From NCBI GenBank assembly GCA_963819645.1, contig CAWFWZ010000011.1, positions 1 to 64,000 of the forward strand: a DNA stretch of 64,000 bases, given 5' to 3'. This DNA comes from CAVVDY01 sp963819645 (GTDB lineage Bacteria; Acidobacteriota; Terriglobia; Terriglobales; Acidobacteriaceae). A model generated the notes under the pieces. That model saw only the letters and a program-made list of their open reading frames with translations, made no database searches and was not told the DNA's origin. The position numbers were made by a program, and so were the translations under genes. The first letter of the stretch is position 1. Each line of letters begins with the position of its first letter. Shown one piece after another: positions 9,402 to 18,122 of the stretch.

Positions 9402-9605
9402 ATGAAAATCCAAGTCGTTGAACGCGAATTTGTCTATCACGGCGCTGTCCTGGCCGATCCCAACCCCAAGTTCTCCCTTGAAGAGGTCCGCTCCTTCTAC
9501 GCCACGCAATTCCCGGAGCTCACCAACGCTGCAATTACTGGCCCAGAGAACGTGGGAGAACGACTGCGCTACAACTTCGAACGGGCGATTGGATCGAAAG
9601 GCTGA
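9402..9605 (+). CDS. PRTRC system protein C, ubiquitin-like
   Basis: 67 residues, MKIQVVEREF to the C-terminal SKG, preceded by GGAG at 9391. The conserved centre is DPNPKFSLEEVRSFYATQFP. From memory this family is the prokaryotic ubiquitin-like (beta-grasp) family (Pfam Prok_Ub). The exposed C-terminal glycine is what an E1 would adenylate. It lies 33 bp inside the operon from the right repeat array and is the first gene after the insertion. Its partners in the window are the ThiF-type E1 and the E2-like B protein. No dedicated peptidase (JAB) is present nearby. Confidence 0.85.
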   Translation: MKIQVVEREFVYHGAVLADPNPKFSLEEVRSFYATQFPELTNAAITGPENVGERLRYNFERAIGSKG

Positions 9606-9714
9606 TGGGAATGCGTCCGCCCGACAAACAATCACTCTTAACCGAGATCCGCGAATCCGAGGGGAAGCAGGCCAATGCCTCCCCTCTGACCCTACTAATA
9701 AGGAGGTGGCTCGA

Positions 9715-10821
9715 ATGCCCCGACTCGCAGCAGGCGAGCACTGCTCTCGCCGGGTCTCTCTCCCAGCAAGGAAGCGGAGACCCGGTCTATCCCCAATCGG
9801 GTATCTGGCCAATCCCGCCAGCCTGACCGGAATTCCCCAACTCAATTCACATCATTCTGGAACCCGTATCACCTTCGGTGATGCCAAACTAACCTCACTG
9901 GCCCAAACGCTAGTAATGACTGGCCTCGCGAACGAACCCGACTGGTTAGCTGCAGCGAGGGTCCCTTCTGCGCTGGTGGACAGCATCATTAGACGGTTTT
10001 TGAGCGAACATGGGCAGGAACTCATCGCTGAGCACTTCGAGCTATGCCTTAGCCTGGCGGAAAGCGTCGTCGATACCAGGTACACCGAATCGGAGCCCAC
10101 CCCCAATGGGCAGCTCTTGCTGGTGCTCAACACTGAATCATCGTTCCCGCTCGCAGTTGGCAAGGCGATTGACGAATTGGAACGGCATCAGCCCGGTCTT
10201 GGCGCAGCGTTCTACAACTGCCTGCGGCAGGCCCTCTATCGCTGGGTACGGGTCTACGACGATTGGGACGCCCGCAACCGGATCGAACAGATGGCCGAGT
10301 GGGCCGAGGGAGAAGACGATCCCGACTCCTACGAGATCCCAAAGCTGGAGCAGGACCTGCCCGAGTGCCTCAAGGCGCAACCCGCAACAGACTCTCTCCC
10401 ATCCTTGGCTTCCTTCCCCACACCGGATGAACCATGGCTGAGAGAACTCGTTCAAACCACGCTTGAACTCGACCGGGTGTCGCACCCCATCGAACGGCCG
10501 CAGCTTGACGAAGATTGGCTGGAGCGGGAGCGCAGTAACCACGCTCTCGATTCGCCTCAGCCTTCCATCCTTCTGTACTTCCGTCCCGGAGATGCCGTGA
10601 TGGCCTGCTTCGATGACGAATGCCAATACTGGGGCCAGGAAACACCGGAACCCAATCTCATCATTCCGCTGCAACCCGAAGACCCGAAAAGCGTGCGTCA
10701 GGCGCTCGAAGTGCTTCAGACGTTGATGCGGGTGCTGGTACTCACAGTTCGGATTCAGAACCTCATAGACGAGCGGGAGAAACAAGTATGCGATTCGGCA
10801 TCGATGTCGGAAGCGAACTAG
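9715..10821 (+). CDS. PRTRC system protein F
   Basis: 368 residues. The start MPRLAAGEH at 9715 is set by a strong AAGGAGGTG just upstream, although the frame is open further up. The sequence is mostly acidic and soluble, with no recognisable catalytic motif; a segment of Tyr/Trp-rich helices (ALYRWVRVYDDWDARNR, about residues 175-195) is typical of PRTRC F. It overlaps the start of PRTRC B by 34 bp, so the two are translationally linked. Function unknown; it is always found with the cassette, so a structural or adaptor role in conjugation is a guess. Confidence 0.8.
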   Translation: MPRLAAGEHCSRRVSLPARKRRPGLSPIGYLANPASLTGIPQLNSHHSGTRITFGDAKLTSLAQTLVMTGLANEPDWLAAARVPSALVDSIIRRFLSEHGQELIAEHFELCLSLAESVVDTRYTESEPTPNGQLLLVLNTESSFPLAVGKAIDELERHQPGLGAAFYNCLRQALYRWVRVYDDWDARNRIEQMAEWAEGEDDPDSYEIPKLEQDLPECLKAQPATDSLPSLASFPTPDEPWLRELVQTTLELDRVSHPIERPQLDEDWLERERSNHALDSPQPSILLYFRPGDAVMACFDDECQYWGQETPEPNLIIPLQPEDPKSVRQALEVLQTLMRVLVLTVRIQNLIDEREKQVCDSASMSEAN

Positions 10822-11507
10822 AGCTGAAGCTCTATCAGGCAGTCCTGCTATACCGCAACGACCACGGCAACCGGGTCATGGCTACGGTACACGGGGTGAT
10901 GCAGACCGAGACCAACTGCCCGCCAGCATTGGGTGCCGGACAACTGCTCAGCACCGCAGTTCTGCGAGAGCTTACGAAGCAACTGGGCGGCAGCGGCCAG
11001 GCTGAGTACCTGCCCGATAACGTGATCGCCCGGACGCCTGACCTCATCGCATGGTGGACCCCGGCAGCTGTGCGGCCGATGTTCTTTCGCCAAGGTTCGG
11101 AGTTGGCCGATGTTTCCGGCAAACTCTTTCCCCATCCCGGTTTGCTGTTCGCGGTCCGTAACAGTGTGCTATTCGTGCGTGCGCTTCCGGAGAGCAAGAG
11201 GCCCGTTGCCGATACTAAATTGGCGGTAGCGCCCTACTGGAACATCGACAACAACGGAACAGTGTGCGCGGGCACCATGCGCGTTCCCAAGTCGGTTACG
11301 GTCGCTTCCATTCCCACGTGGCAGCAGGCGTTTTTCCAAAGCGAATTTACCCATCCCGGAGGAGCAGGCCGCTTAACCACAAGAAAGGGCGGTACCACCG
11401 CATTGTGGAAGAGCCTGGTCGGGAAGAAACGGTTCCCGCCTTCGGCGCTCATGGAAACGGAAACGGTGCAGGATTACCTGAGAAAACTGGAGGCGGAACA
11501 AAGATGA
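10788..11507 (+). CDS. PRTRC system protein B, E2-like
   Basis: 239 residues, MRFGIDVGSELELKLYQAVLLY onward (split: MRFGIDVGSE, LELKLYQAVL), within PRTRC F at its start and overlapping ThiF by ATGA at 11504-11507. Family knowledge: PRTRC B corresponds to a prokaryotic E2-like fold (Prok-E2 family D). A single conserved Cys in APYWNIDNNGTVCAG (residue 160) is the natural candidate for a thioester-forming residue. The context of a ubiquitin-like protein before it and an E1 after it supports a transfer role. The assignment of the catalytic Cys is inference. Confidence 0.82.
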   Translation: MRFGIDVGSELELKLYQAVLLYRNDHGNRVMATVHGVMQTETNCPPALGAGQLLSTAVLRELTKQLGGSGQAEYLPDNVIARTPDLIAWWTPAAVRPMFFRQGSELADVSGKLFPHPGLLFAVRNSVLFVRALPESKRPVADTKLAVAPYWNIDNNGTVCAGTMRVPKSVTVASIPTWQQAFFQSEFTHPGGAGRLTTRKGGTTALWKSLVGKKRFPPSALMETETVQDYLRKLEAEQR

Positions 11508-12232
11508 CCCATACACCTGATCCGCAGCTGTTCGAGCGACCGATCAACGTGCTGGTCGTCGGCTGTGGCGGAAACGGCAGCGCCATCGCCGGCGGCCTTC
11601 CTTATCTGCACCAAGCGCTTCTCGCCTTCGGCCATCCGGGAGGCCTGAACGTCACGCTGATCGATCCCGATACCGTGACCGAAACCAACTGCGTTCGCCA
11701 GCCTTTCTGTCGTACCGAGATCGGACTCTCCAAAGCCGTTGTCCTGGCGCACCGAACAAACATGTTCTGGGGACTCAACTGGCAGGGCATGCAGACAAGG
11801 ATCGAACAGCTCAAGAACGGTACTCAGGTCGACATCCTGATTGGTTGCGTGGACACCCGCAAATCCAGACACGCGATTAACCGCTGGTCGCTGCGCTCCC
11901 GGGTGTTGTACTGGCTCGATCTCGGCAACAACGCGGCCAGTGGGCAGTTCGTCCTGGGGCAGCCAAAAAATTCGGCGAATAGAAAGAAGAAGGATCGCCT
12001 TCCGAGTGTCGCTGAGCTGTACCCAGAGATCGTCTCGACTAAAGGACAAGAGGACGATCAGCCATCCTGCAGTGCTGCCGAAGCGCTCACCCGGCAGGAA
12101 CCGTTCATCAACCAGAATCTCGCCTATCAGGCTTTGGGCATGCTCACACAACTGCTGCACCACGGCTATGTTTCGTATCAAGGCGGTTTCTGCAACTTGG
12201 CGACCGGCCAACTCGTTGCACTGCGGCTTTGA
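11504..12232 (+). CDS. PRTRC system ThiF family protein, E1-like
   Basis: 242 residues. Adenylating Rossmann domain with GCGGNGS (20-26), DPDTVTETN (54-62; Asp and Asn for ATP/Mg binding), R65, and GCVDTRKSR (114-122). A Cys in DDQPSCSAAEAL (residue 189) sits where E1 proteins carry their thioester cysteine. Expected reaction: adenylate the C-terminal Gly of PRTRC C, capture it as a thioester and pass it to B. The first residues overlap the end of B (ATGA). It is the last recognised gene of the cassette in this window; JAB-containing PRTRC A, ParB and the actin-like member are missing. Confidence 0.88.
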   Translation: MTHTPDPQLFERPINVLVVGCGGNGSAIAGGLPYLHQALLAFGHPGGLNVTLIDPDTVTETNCVRQPFCRTEIGLSKAVVLAHRTNMFWGLNWQGMQTRIEQLKNGTQVDILIGCVDTRKSRHAINRWSLRSRVLYWLDLGNNAASGQFVLGQPKNSANRKKKDRLPSVAELYPEIVSTKGQEDDQPSCSAAEALTRQEPFINQNLAYQALGMLTQLLHHGYVSYQGGFCNLATGQLVALRL

Positions 12233-12412
12233 TCGGCCGCGAACTTGGGCGCTTTCAGATCATGTCATGCTGTGCAAACACTGGTCGGGTGAATTTATCT
12301 TCAATAAAGGCGATGCTTTGTATCGGCTTATATGTCGTTCAGTCGGGGCATGTCGAAATTTGCCTAACTGGCACCGAAGGGGCGACCGTCGGATGGACGC
12401 CGATCCCCAACC

Positions 12413-12610
12413 TCAAGAACCGCCAGGGACACTTATGACTGGCAGCGATCCCTGTGGAGAACTTCCGACCCCGATGTCTTCTCCGCTGTTGGTGGCCCGT
12501 TCTGACTTCGTTTGAGATTGGCGGGGAACGTCTAAAGAACCGTCTTCAACCGGCTGAAGCTCGCTAGTTTTCGCCTGAAGGTCCGGGGTTCGTGGTGTTT
12601 CTTTTGACAT
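12413..12610 (-). CDS. Small disordered hypothetical protein
   Basis: 65 residues starting MSKETPRTPD behind GGAGAAAAAGT, a good ribosome binding site. Rich in Ser, Thr, Gln, Glu and Pro with no hydrophobic core, so probably disordered. It is the last gene of the minus-strand island, downstream of ppk2. I recognise no family. Confidence 0.4.
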   Translation of the reverse strand: MSKETPRTPDLQAKTSELQPVEDGSLDVPRQSQTKSERATNSGEDIGVGSSPQGSLPVISVPGGS

Positions 12611-12679
12611 ACTTTTTCTCCTTTGGATTCTGAATGCTTTGGCCTTATCGCCAACTGGGTCCCGTTCTTGTCCGACGCG

Positions 12680-12811
12680 CCTCAGATCCACCGAACAACC
12701 GCGTCACCCGGATCCTCGCAGCACGGCCATCGTCCTTACTGGAAACGTGTGAATGATGATCGGTGCTTCCGGGGCGGCTTAATTGCCATGTTTGTGACCA
12801 TCTCTTTCTAG
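12680..12811 (+). pseudogene. Truncated copy of a small HGHRPYWKR-type membrane protein
   Basis: The translated stretch QHGHRPYWKR followed by a hydrophobic LIAMFVTISF ending at a stop (12809-12811) matches HHGHRPYWKRAHRDWRFW in the 69-residue protein at 53910-54119. The Trp-rich turn is altered and the membrane segment is cut short, so this is a degenerate paralogue rather than a working copy. No good ribosome binding site was seen. Confidence 0.35.
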
Positions 12812-12850
12812 GTCAAGACTCCAGAAAGCAATGGTGTCACAAATTCGACG

Positions 12851-13720
12851 CTACTTTGCTAGTTGCTTACGGATAGATTGCAGTTCCAGTTTGCGCTTCT
12901 CCGTCGGCTTGGGATACGCCATCTTGAGCTCCTTAATCGCATCAAGGACAATTCTGGAAACGATCAACCGGGCGTTGTCCTTATCATCAGCGGGAACTAC
13001 ATACCAGGGCGCGTGACGGGTGCTGGTCGCACTCAGGCAAGCCTCATAAGCCTTCACATAATCATTCCAATATTTTCTCTCGTGAATGTCCGCAAGGCTG
13101 AATTTCCAGTTCTTGTCAGGCTCATCAAGGCGTTCCAGAAATCGCTTTCGCTGTTCTTCCAGCGACAGGTGGAGAAAGATTTTGACGGTCCGGGTTCCGT
13201 TGCGGTAGAGATGACTCTCCAGGTTCACCATGGAGCGATACCGTTCCTCCCAGATGGTTTTTTCGTCGCGCAATTCTTCCGATAGACCCTGGTTGCGGAG
13301 GATCTCGGGATGCACTCGAACGACCAGTACTTCCTCGTAATAAGAGCGATTGAAGATACCGATCCGTCCGCGTTCGGGAAGGCGGCAGGTCGTGCGCCAG
13401 AGAAAATCATGTTCCAGTTCTTCGGCGCTCGGCTGTTTGAAACTGAAAACCTCGCAACCCTGCGGATTGACTCCGGACATAACGTGCCGGATGGCGCCGT
13501 CCTTGCCGGCAGCGTCCATTCCCTGAAAAATCAGCAGCAGGGCATAGCGGTTGGAGGCGTGGTGAAGCCGCTGCAGCGAGCTCAACGCACCGACATGTTC
13601 TTCCAGAAGCTTCTGATACTGCTTCTTCGACTTGCAAATGGGCTTTATCGTCGTCGGCCACTCGCTGAGTGAGACCTTCTCTCCGGACCCAACCCGGAAA
13701 TCCTTGGAATCAATTTTCAT
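12851..13720 (-). CDS. ppk2: Polyphosphate kinase 2 family protein
   Basis: 289 residues in a clean frame, start at 13720 behind GGAGGAAAG. PPK2 enzymes transfer phosphate between polyphosphate and nucleotides (AMP, ADP or both). Visible: Walker A GMDAAGKDG (68-76), Walker B region FNRSYYEEVLVVRVHPE, lid FLERLDEPDKNWKFS with its basic residues, and the DIHERKYWNDY motif. Length and the single domain fit class I/III PPK2. Placement after the hibernation factor and proton pump suggests regenerating ATP or ADP from stored polyphosphate in starved cells. Class and nucleotide preference cannot be read reliably by eye. Confidence 0.92.
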   Translation of the reverse strand: MKIDSKDFRVGSGEKVSLSEWPTTIKPICKSKKQYQKLLEEHVGALSSLQRLHHASNRYALLLIFQGMDAAGKDGAIRHVMSGVNPQGCEVFSFKQPSAEELEHDFLWRTTCRLPERGRIGIFNRSYYEEVLVVRVHPEILRNQGLSEELRDEKTIWEERYRSMVNLESHLYRNGTRTVKIFLHLSLEEQRKRFLERLDEPDKNWKFSLADIHERKYWNDYVKAYEACLSATSTRHAPWYVVPADDKDNARLIVSRIVLDAIKELKMAYPKPTEKRKLELQSIRKQLAK

Positions 13721-13817
13721 CGTCTTTCCTCCGCTGCCACGCCCTGCACCATTGCTCCGGCTCAGCCTTTAGAGCCCGGAAATGGCCTCGAACTTGTCGC
13801 TGTGCGGCCTGATGTGC

Positions 13818-14186
13818 TCATGACGGATCCGTACTGTTCGGTTCGGGCAGAGGCGGGTCAGTCCTGCGGCTCGCCTGATCGTGCAAACGGCCGAGGGTGC
13901 TCTCGATTAATCTGGCCAACTTATGTGCAGCGCCTTCGACAGCCTGGTCCAAGGTCGCTGCCTGGTGATTGACCGCGACCGGCTGCCGTCCTTCAAGGCG
14001 GCCTTCCATCACACAGCGCTTGTCGTTCGGGCCACTCTTATCGCCGTTTTCGTCGGTGAGGTGGACTTCCACTCGCGTTATATGTTCGCTGATTCGATCC
14101 AGGGCATGTTCCACTATGCCACTGACGTGAGCGCTTAGCGCCTCATGGCCTTCGATGTTATGGCCGGTATTAACTTGTATCTGCAT
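13818..14186 (-). CDS. HPF/RaiA family ribosome hibernation factor
   Basis: 122 residues; the start MQIQVNTGHNIEG at 14186 has AGGAG 8-12 bases upstream and was preferred over a longer frame. The fold is the short HPF/RaiA S30AE domain: strand MQIQVNTG, helix LSAHVSGIVEHALDRIS, strand TRVEVHLTDENG, CVMEGRLEGRQPVAV and the second helix AAHKLARLIESTLGRL. These proteins sit in the decoding centre of idle ribosomes. A Pro/Thr tail replaces the long HPF dimerisation domain. Its location among energy-stress genes fits a dormancy role. Confidence 0.85.
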   Translation of the reverse strand: MQIQVNTGHNIEGHEALSAHVSGIVEHALDRISEHITRVEVHLTDENGDKSGPNDKRCVMEGRLEGRQPVAVNHQAATLDQAVEGAAHKLARLIESTLGRLHDQASRRTDPPLPEPNSTDPS

Positions 14187-14327
14187 GGTGTGCTGCTCCT
14201 GTGTTTGCATTCGGCTCAAGATCGGCCTCCTCTTCGGCTGGAATGACCATTGGCTGCACACGGAAATCCTTAGAGTTGATTTTCGTCTCGACCCTTCGGC
14301 CAAGTCAGCCGCGCGGTTCTGTTCTGC

Positions 14328-17300
14328 TTATTTATGGAGTTCATCTTTAGGAGTCTCCCGCTTCGCCTTCTCCCATTCCTCAACTTCTCGAACGTCCTCC
14401 CGACCTAGCTCCTCGTAGACTTCGTGGACTCGCTTGACGAGCTGTGGCGCCACATCGGACGGTGTCGAGTCTTCGGCTTGAGGCTTAGGCTGGTCTTTGA
14501 CTTCGGGCTTAGTTGCCGGCTTGGTTTCCGCCGCGGCTTGAGGCTCAGGCTGGTCTTTGGATTCAGCCTTCGGTTCGGCTTTGGCTTCAGGCTGAGAGTC
14601 CGCCTGAGGGTCAGGTTTCGGCTGGTCGGCTGGGGCCTCAACTTTTGGTTCCGGCTTCGGCCCGGTTTTGGCTTCGGGTTTAGCCTCGGCCTTCGTTTCA
14701 GGTTTCCGAACCTCCCGCTCCGCCCTCTCCCAGTCCTGAACTGATGAACCGTCTTTGCCGGCGCGCTCCTCGTAGAGTTCATAGGCTCGCGTGGCAATCT
14801 GCGGTGTCAAATCGGGCGGTGTCTGGGCTTGGGTCCCAAGGTCAGGATCGACCTTGGCTTCAGGTTTAGGTTCGGTCTTCGCTTCAGACTTCGGTTCAGC
14901 TTTGGCTTCGGGTTCGGTCTTCGCCTCAGACTTCGGCTTAGCTTTGGCCTCAGTCTTAGTCTCGGCCTTGGCCTCCGAGGTCGGCTCTGTTTTGGCGTTA
15001 GTCTTCGCCTTGTCAGCTTTTGGTTCAGGCTTCGGTTCCGCCTTGGCATCGGTCTTAGACTGGGCTTTGGTTTCAGGCTTCGCTTCGTCGGTTTTGACTT
15101 CAGGTTTAGACTCGGCCTTAACGGGATCAAGAATCTTATACGCGAGCAGTTTCACGCGGTCATTGATGAGGAACCACGTCAGCGCATAGCCCCACACAAA
15201 CGCTGCCCAACCCCATCCCAGAGGCGTCATAAACAGCCCATAAACCGCGATCAGAGTCGCCACAGTTTGTGTGCCTAGTACCGCTATCCATAGAATTCGC
15301 GCCGGGCGTATGGACCAGAAGGGGCCGCGCGTGCGAGTGAGGAAAATTGTGAGATGCCCCGCCACCGACAGCTTCAGATACATCAGCGTTTGGACGTGCG
15401 CGTGGTCGAAGTGAAATACGCGCTCGCCTAGATAAAACAGGCCAAATGCAGCCACAACCCCGATGACGCCCAGCACCGTGGAGATTCCCAGCACCAGGCG
15501 CATGTTCCACTTCTCGGGCTTGTCGCTGTAATGAACGTTGTCGTACGCGATGGACAGGATGGCTCCGTCGTTGAGCACGGCGATCATCACGATCATCACT
15601 GCGGTCACGGGATAGAAGTTAAACACCAGGATCGCCAGCGTCATGAAGAACAGCACACGCAGCGTTTCGGCGATGCGGTAGATTGCGTAGCTGTTCATCC
15701 GCTGGAAGATACGGCGGCTCTCTTTGATCGCATCGATGATCACGGACAGACCGGAGGCCAGCAGTACAATGTCGGCTGCCGCACGAGCCGCGTCGGTCGC
15801 ACCGGAAACGGCAATGCCGCAGTCCGCTTGTTTGAGCGCAGGAGCGTCGTTCACGCCGTCGCCCGTCATACCGACAATGTGGCCGTGCTTCTGCAGGACG
15901 TCGACAATGTTGTATTTGTCTTCGGGAAATACCTGGGCAAAGCCGTCGGCTTTTTCGATGGACGCCGCGGTCTCCGCCGTCTTTTGTTTGTCTCGCAATA
16001 CCGTGGCATCCAGGATGTTGGTGCCCATGCCCAACTGGCGAGACATCTCCTCGGCAATGGCCAATTGGTCGCCGGTAACCATTTTGACTTGCACGCCCAT
16101 CTGCCCGGCGCTCGCGATGGTTGCTTTGGCCTGCTCGCGGGGCGGATCGAACATTGGCAACACGCCAACAAACTGCCACTTGTTTTCCTGATCCGCCCGG
16201 GCCACGCCTAAGGAACGGAAGCCGCGTCCCGCAAATTCGTTGACGGCTTTTTCGACGGCAGGCTTTACCTCAGCGGCGTTGGTCGACATCTGCAGAATCA
16301 CCTGCGGCGCTCCCTTGGCCACAAAAAACTGTTTTCCGTCCGCAGCTTTAACAGTAGCTTCGGTGCGCTTATGCACCGGATCGAACGGCTGGAAATGCAG
16401 TACCTGATAGCCCTTCAGCGCCTTATCGTCCTTCACGCCGCCGATCACTGCGAGGTCGATGGTGTCCTTGTCTTCCGCACGCGAAGCGAGCGCCGCCCAG
16501 AGAATGACCTGGTCGGGAGGGATATTGTTCACGCAGAATGGATCGCCCAACGTCAGCTTGTTTTGGGTCAGGGTGCCGGTCTTGTCCGAGCACAGCACAT
16601 CCACGCCAGCCAGTTCCTCGATGGCCGACAGTTTGGTCACAATCGCTTGTTTTTTTGCCAGCAGACGCGCGCCGACCGCCATGGTCACGGACAGCACTGT
16701 GGGCATCGCTACGGGGATCGCGGCCACCAGAAGTACCAGGGCAAACTCCAGCGTGCTGAGGATCGGATCGTGGCGAAAGAGCGCCACCGTAACAATCACC
16801 GCCACCAGGGCCACTGCAAGAATGATCAGGTAGTCGCCGATCTTCAGCACGGCGCGCTGGAAATGGCTGACGGTATGTGCCTCCTGCACCAGTTGCGCGG
16901 TCTTGCCGAAGTAGGTGTTCGTACCGGTGGCGTACACCATCGCGTCGATTTCGCCCCGCTTGATAATCGAACCCGAAAACACTGCCTCGCCGGGTTTGCG
17001 CGTGGCGGGCAAGGATTCGCCAGTCAATGCGGACTGATCTACTTGCACTGGATCGCCTGCCAACAGGCGCGCATCCGCCGGCACGATGTCGCCTAGTCGC
17101 AGACGGATGACGTCGCCCGGGCACCAATTCCGATACCTTCGGAGTGACCCACTTTCCATCACGCAGCACCCGGGCCTTGGTCGCCAGCTTGGCCTTCAGA
17201 CGCGGCAATTTCGTTGCCCGCCTGATGTTCCTCCCAAAATGCGACCACAGCGTTGGAAAAAAGCAGAAAGAGAATGATGAAGAAATCCAGCCAGTGCCGG

Positions 17301-17588
17301 ACAACGCCCGACAGAATCACCGCCGCTTCGATCATCCACGGGATGGGACCCCAGAAATAGCTGAGGAACTTCAGGAATAGGATTGGTTTTCTTTTCCGCG
17401 ATCTCGTTCGGCCCATATTGCGCCAGCCGTTTCTGCGCCTCGGCTTGACTCAGGCCTTTCGGAGACGATCCCAACTTTTTCTCCACTTCCGGCATCGGCA
17501 GGGATTTCAGATCGTCCTTCGCATCGGGCTTGGGCTTCGATCCCGGCTTGGATTCGGGAGCCTCCGGGTGACCGCCATTGGGCTTCAT
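14328..17588 (-). CDS. P-type (IIIA) proton-efflux ATPase with DUF2934 tail, frameshifted near the N-terminus
   Basis: Plasma-membrane H+-ATPase. The N-terminus (MKPNGGHPE, 17588) with LSQAEAQKRLAQYGPNE is followed by SYFWGPIPWMIEAAVILSG, GDIVPADARLL, DQSALTGES, phosphorylation site CSDKTGTLT, MVTGDQLAIA and GMTGDGVNDAPALK, then about six membrane helices. Three frame breaks (about 17378, 17205 and 17118) split the first 150 codons over three frames; the rest is one 944-codon frame. Unusually, about 265 residues follow the last helix: a Lys/Pro/Glu/Ala-rich repeat linker carrying two DUF2934-like segments (ATRAYELYEERAG...DWERAE and VKRVHEVYEELG...EWEKAK). Likely role: proton export under acid or energy stress. 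It is the second-to-last large gene of the minus-strand island. Confidence 0.88.
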
Positions 17589-17696
17589 AATGGGTATCCT
17601 TTCTGCCTTTGCATATCCACGCGCTGGCCGGACCGCCTTTCCGTGACGTCGATTCTGTCCCCGCGAAACACGGCATCGATGCGGATCCGAGGGCCG

Positions 17697-18059
17697 CTAC
17701 GTTTCCTCCAACCACTTCCGCGCCTCGGCGGCCGCGGCTTGATCGAAGTATCGGATCGTCGCTTTCGTGAACGGCTTGAAGAACGTCGCCATGCCGTGCT
17801 GCCACTTCTTATCCCCGACCATCGCGAGCCGTTCGATGTCGGCGAAATGTTTTATGTCAAACTTGATGTCCTCCCACATCGCGCCGGCGTCCCAGCCGTG
17901 GAAATCGGTCATGTCGAACAGCACACGCAATTTTCCGTGTTGCCGGACGAGTCGCTCGAACTCGGGCACAAAGTGCTCATAATCGGCCTTTACCAGCTTC
18001 CCGCTGACGTGAAGGACGAGCACCTTCCCGCCGTTTTCTTCATTCATTTGAATGGGCAT
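17697..18059 (-). CDS. SpoIIAA/STAS-like protein
   Basis: 120 residues with the pattern of the SpoIIAA-like (STAS-fold) family: strand KVLVLHVSGKL, KADYEHFVPEFERLVRQHG helix, LRVLFDMTDFHGWD, DIKFDIKHFADIERLAMVGD and FKPFTKATIRYFD. Members are cytosolic, often associated with membranes or universal stress genes, with no known enzyme activity. The start at 18059 has AAAGGAATTC upstream. It lies between phosphoketolase and the proton ATPase in the same direction. Confidence 0.8.
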   Translation of the reverse strand: MPIQMNEENGGKVLVLHVSGKLVKADYEHFVPEFERLVRQHGKLRVLFDMTDFHGWDAGAMWEDIKFDIKHFADIERLAMVGDKKWQHGMATFFKPFTKATIRYFDQAAAAEARKWLEET

Positions 18060-18122
18060 TTCGAATTCCTTTGATTCAGGTAAAATTGGTTTTTCCTACC
18101 GCTTATCCACCGTCAGACTGAT

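Noticed and set aside
12229..12438. Small ORF directly after ThiF
   Set aside because: Only a TTG start overlapping the ThiF stop; no ribosome site or recognised motif, so not listed as a gene.
14424..15278. Long plus-strand frames opposite the ATPase tail
   Set aside because: They are antisense shadows of the Lys/Pro/Glu repeats (rich in Phe, Arg, Gly, Leu) with no ribosome site or family motif.
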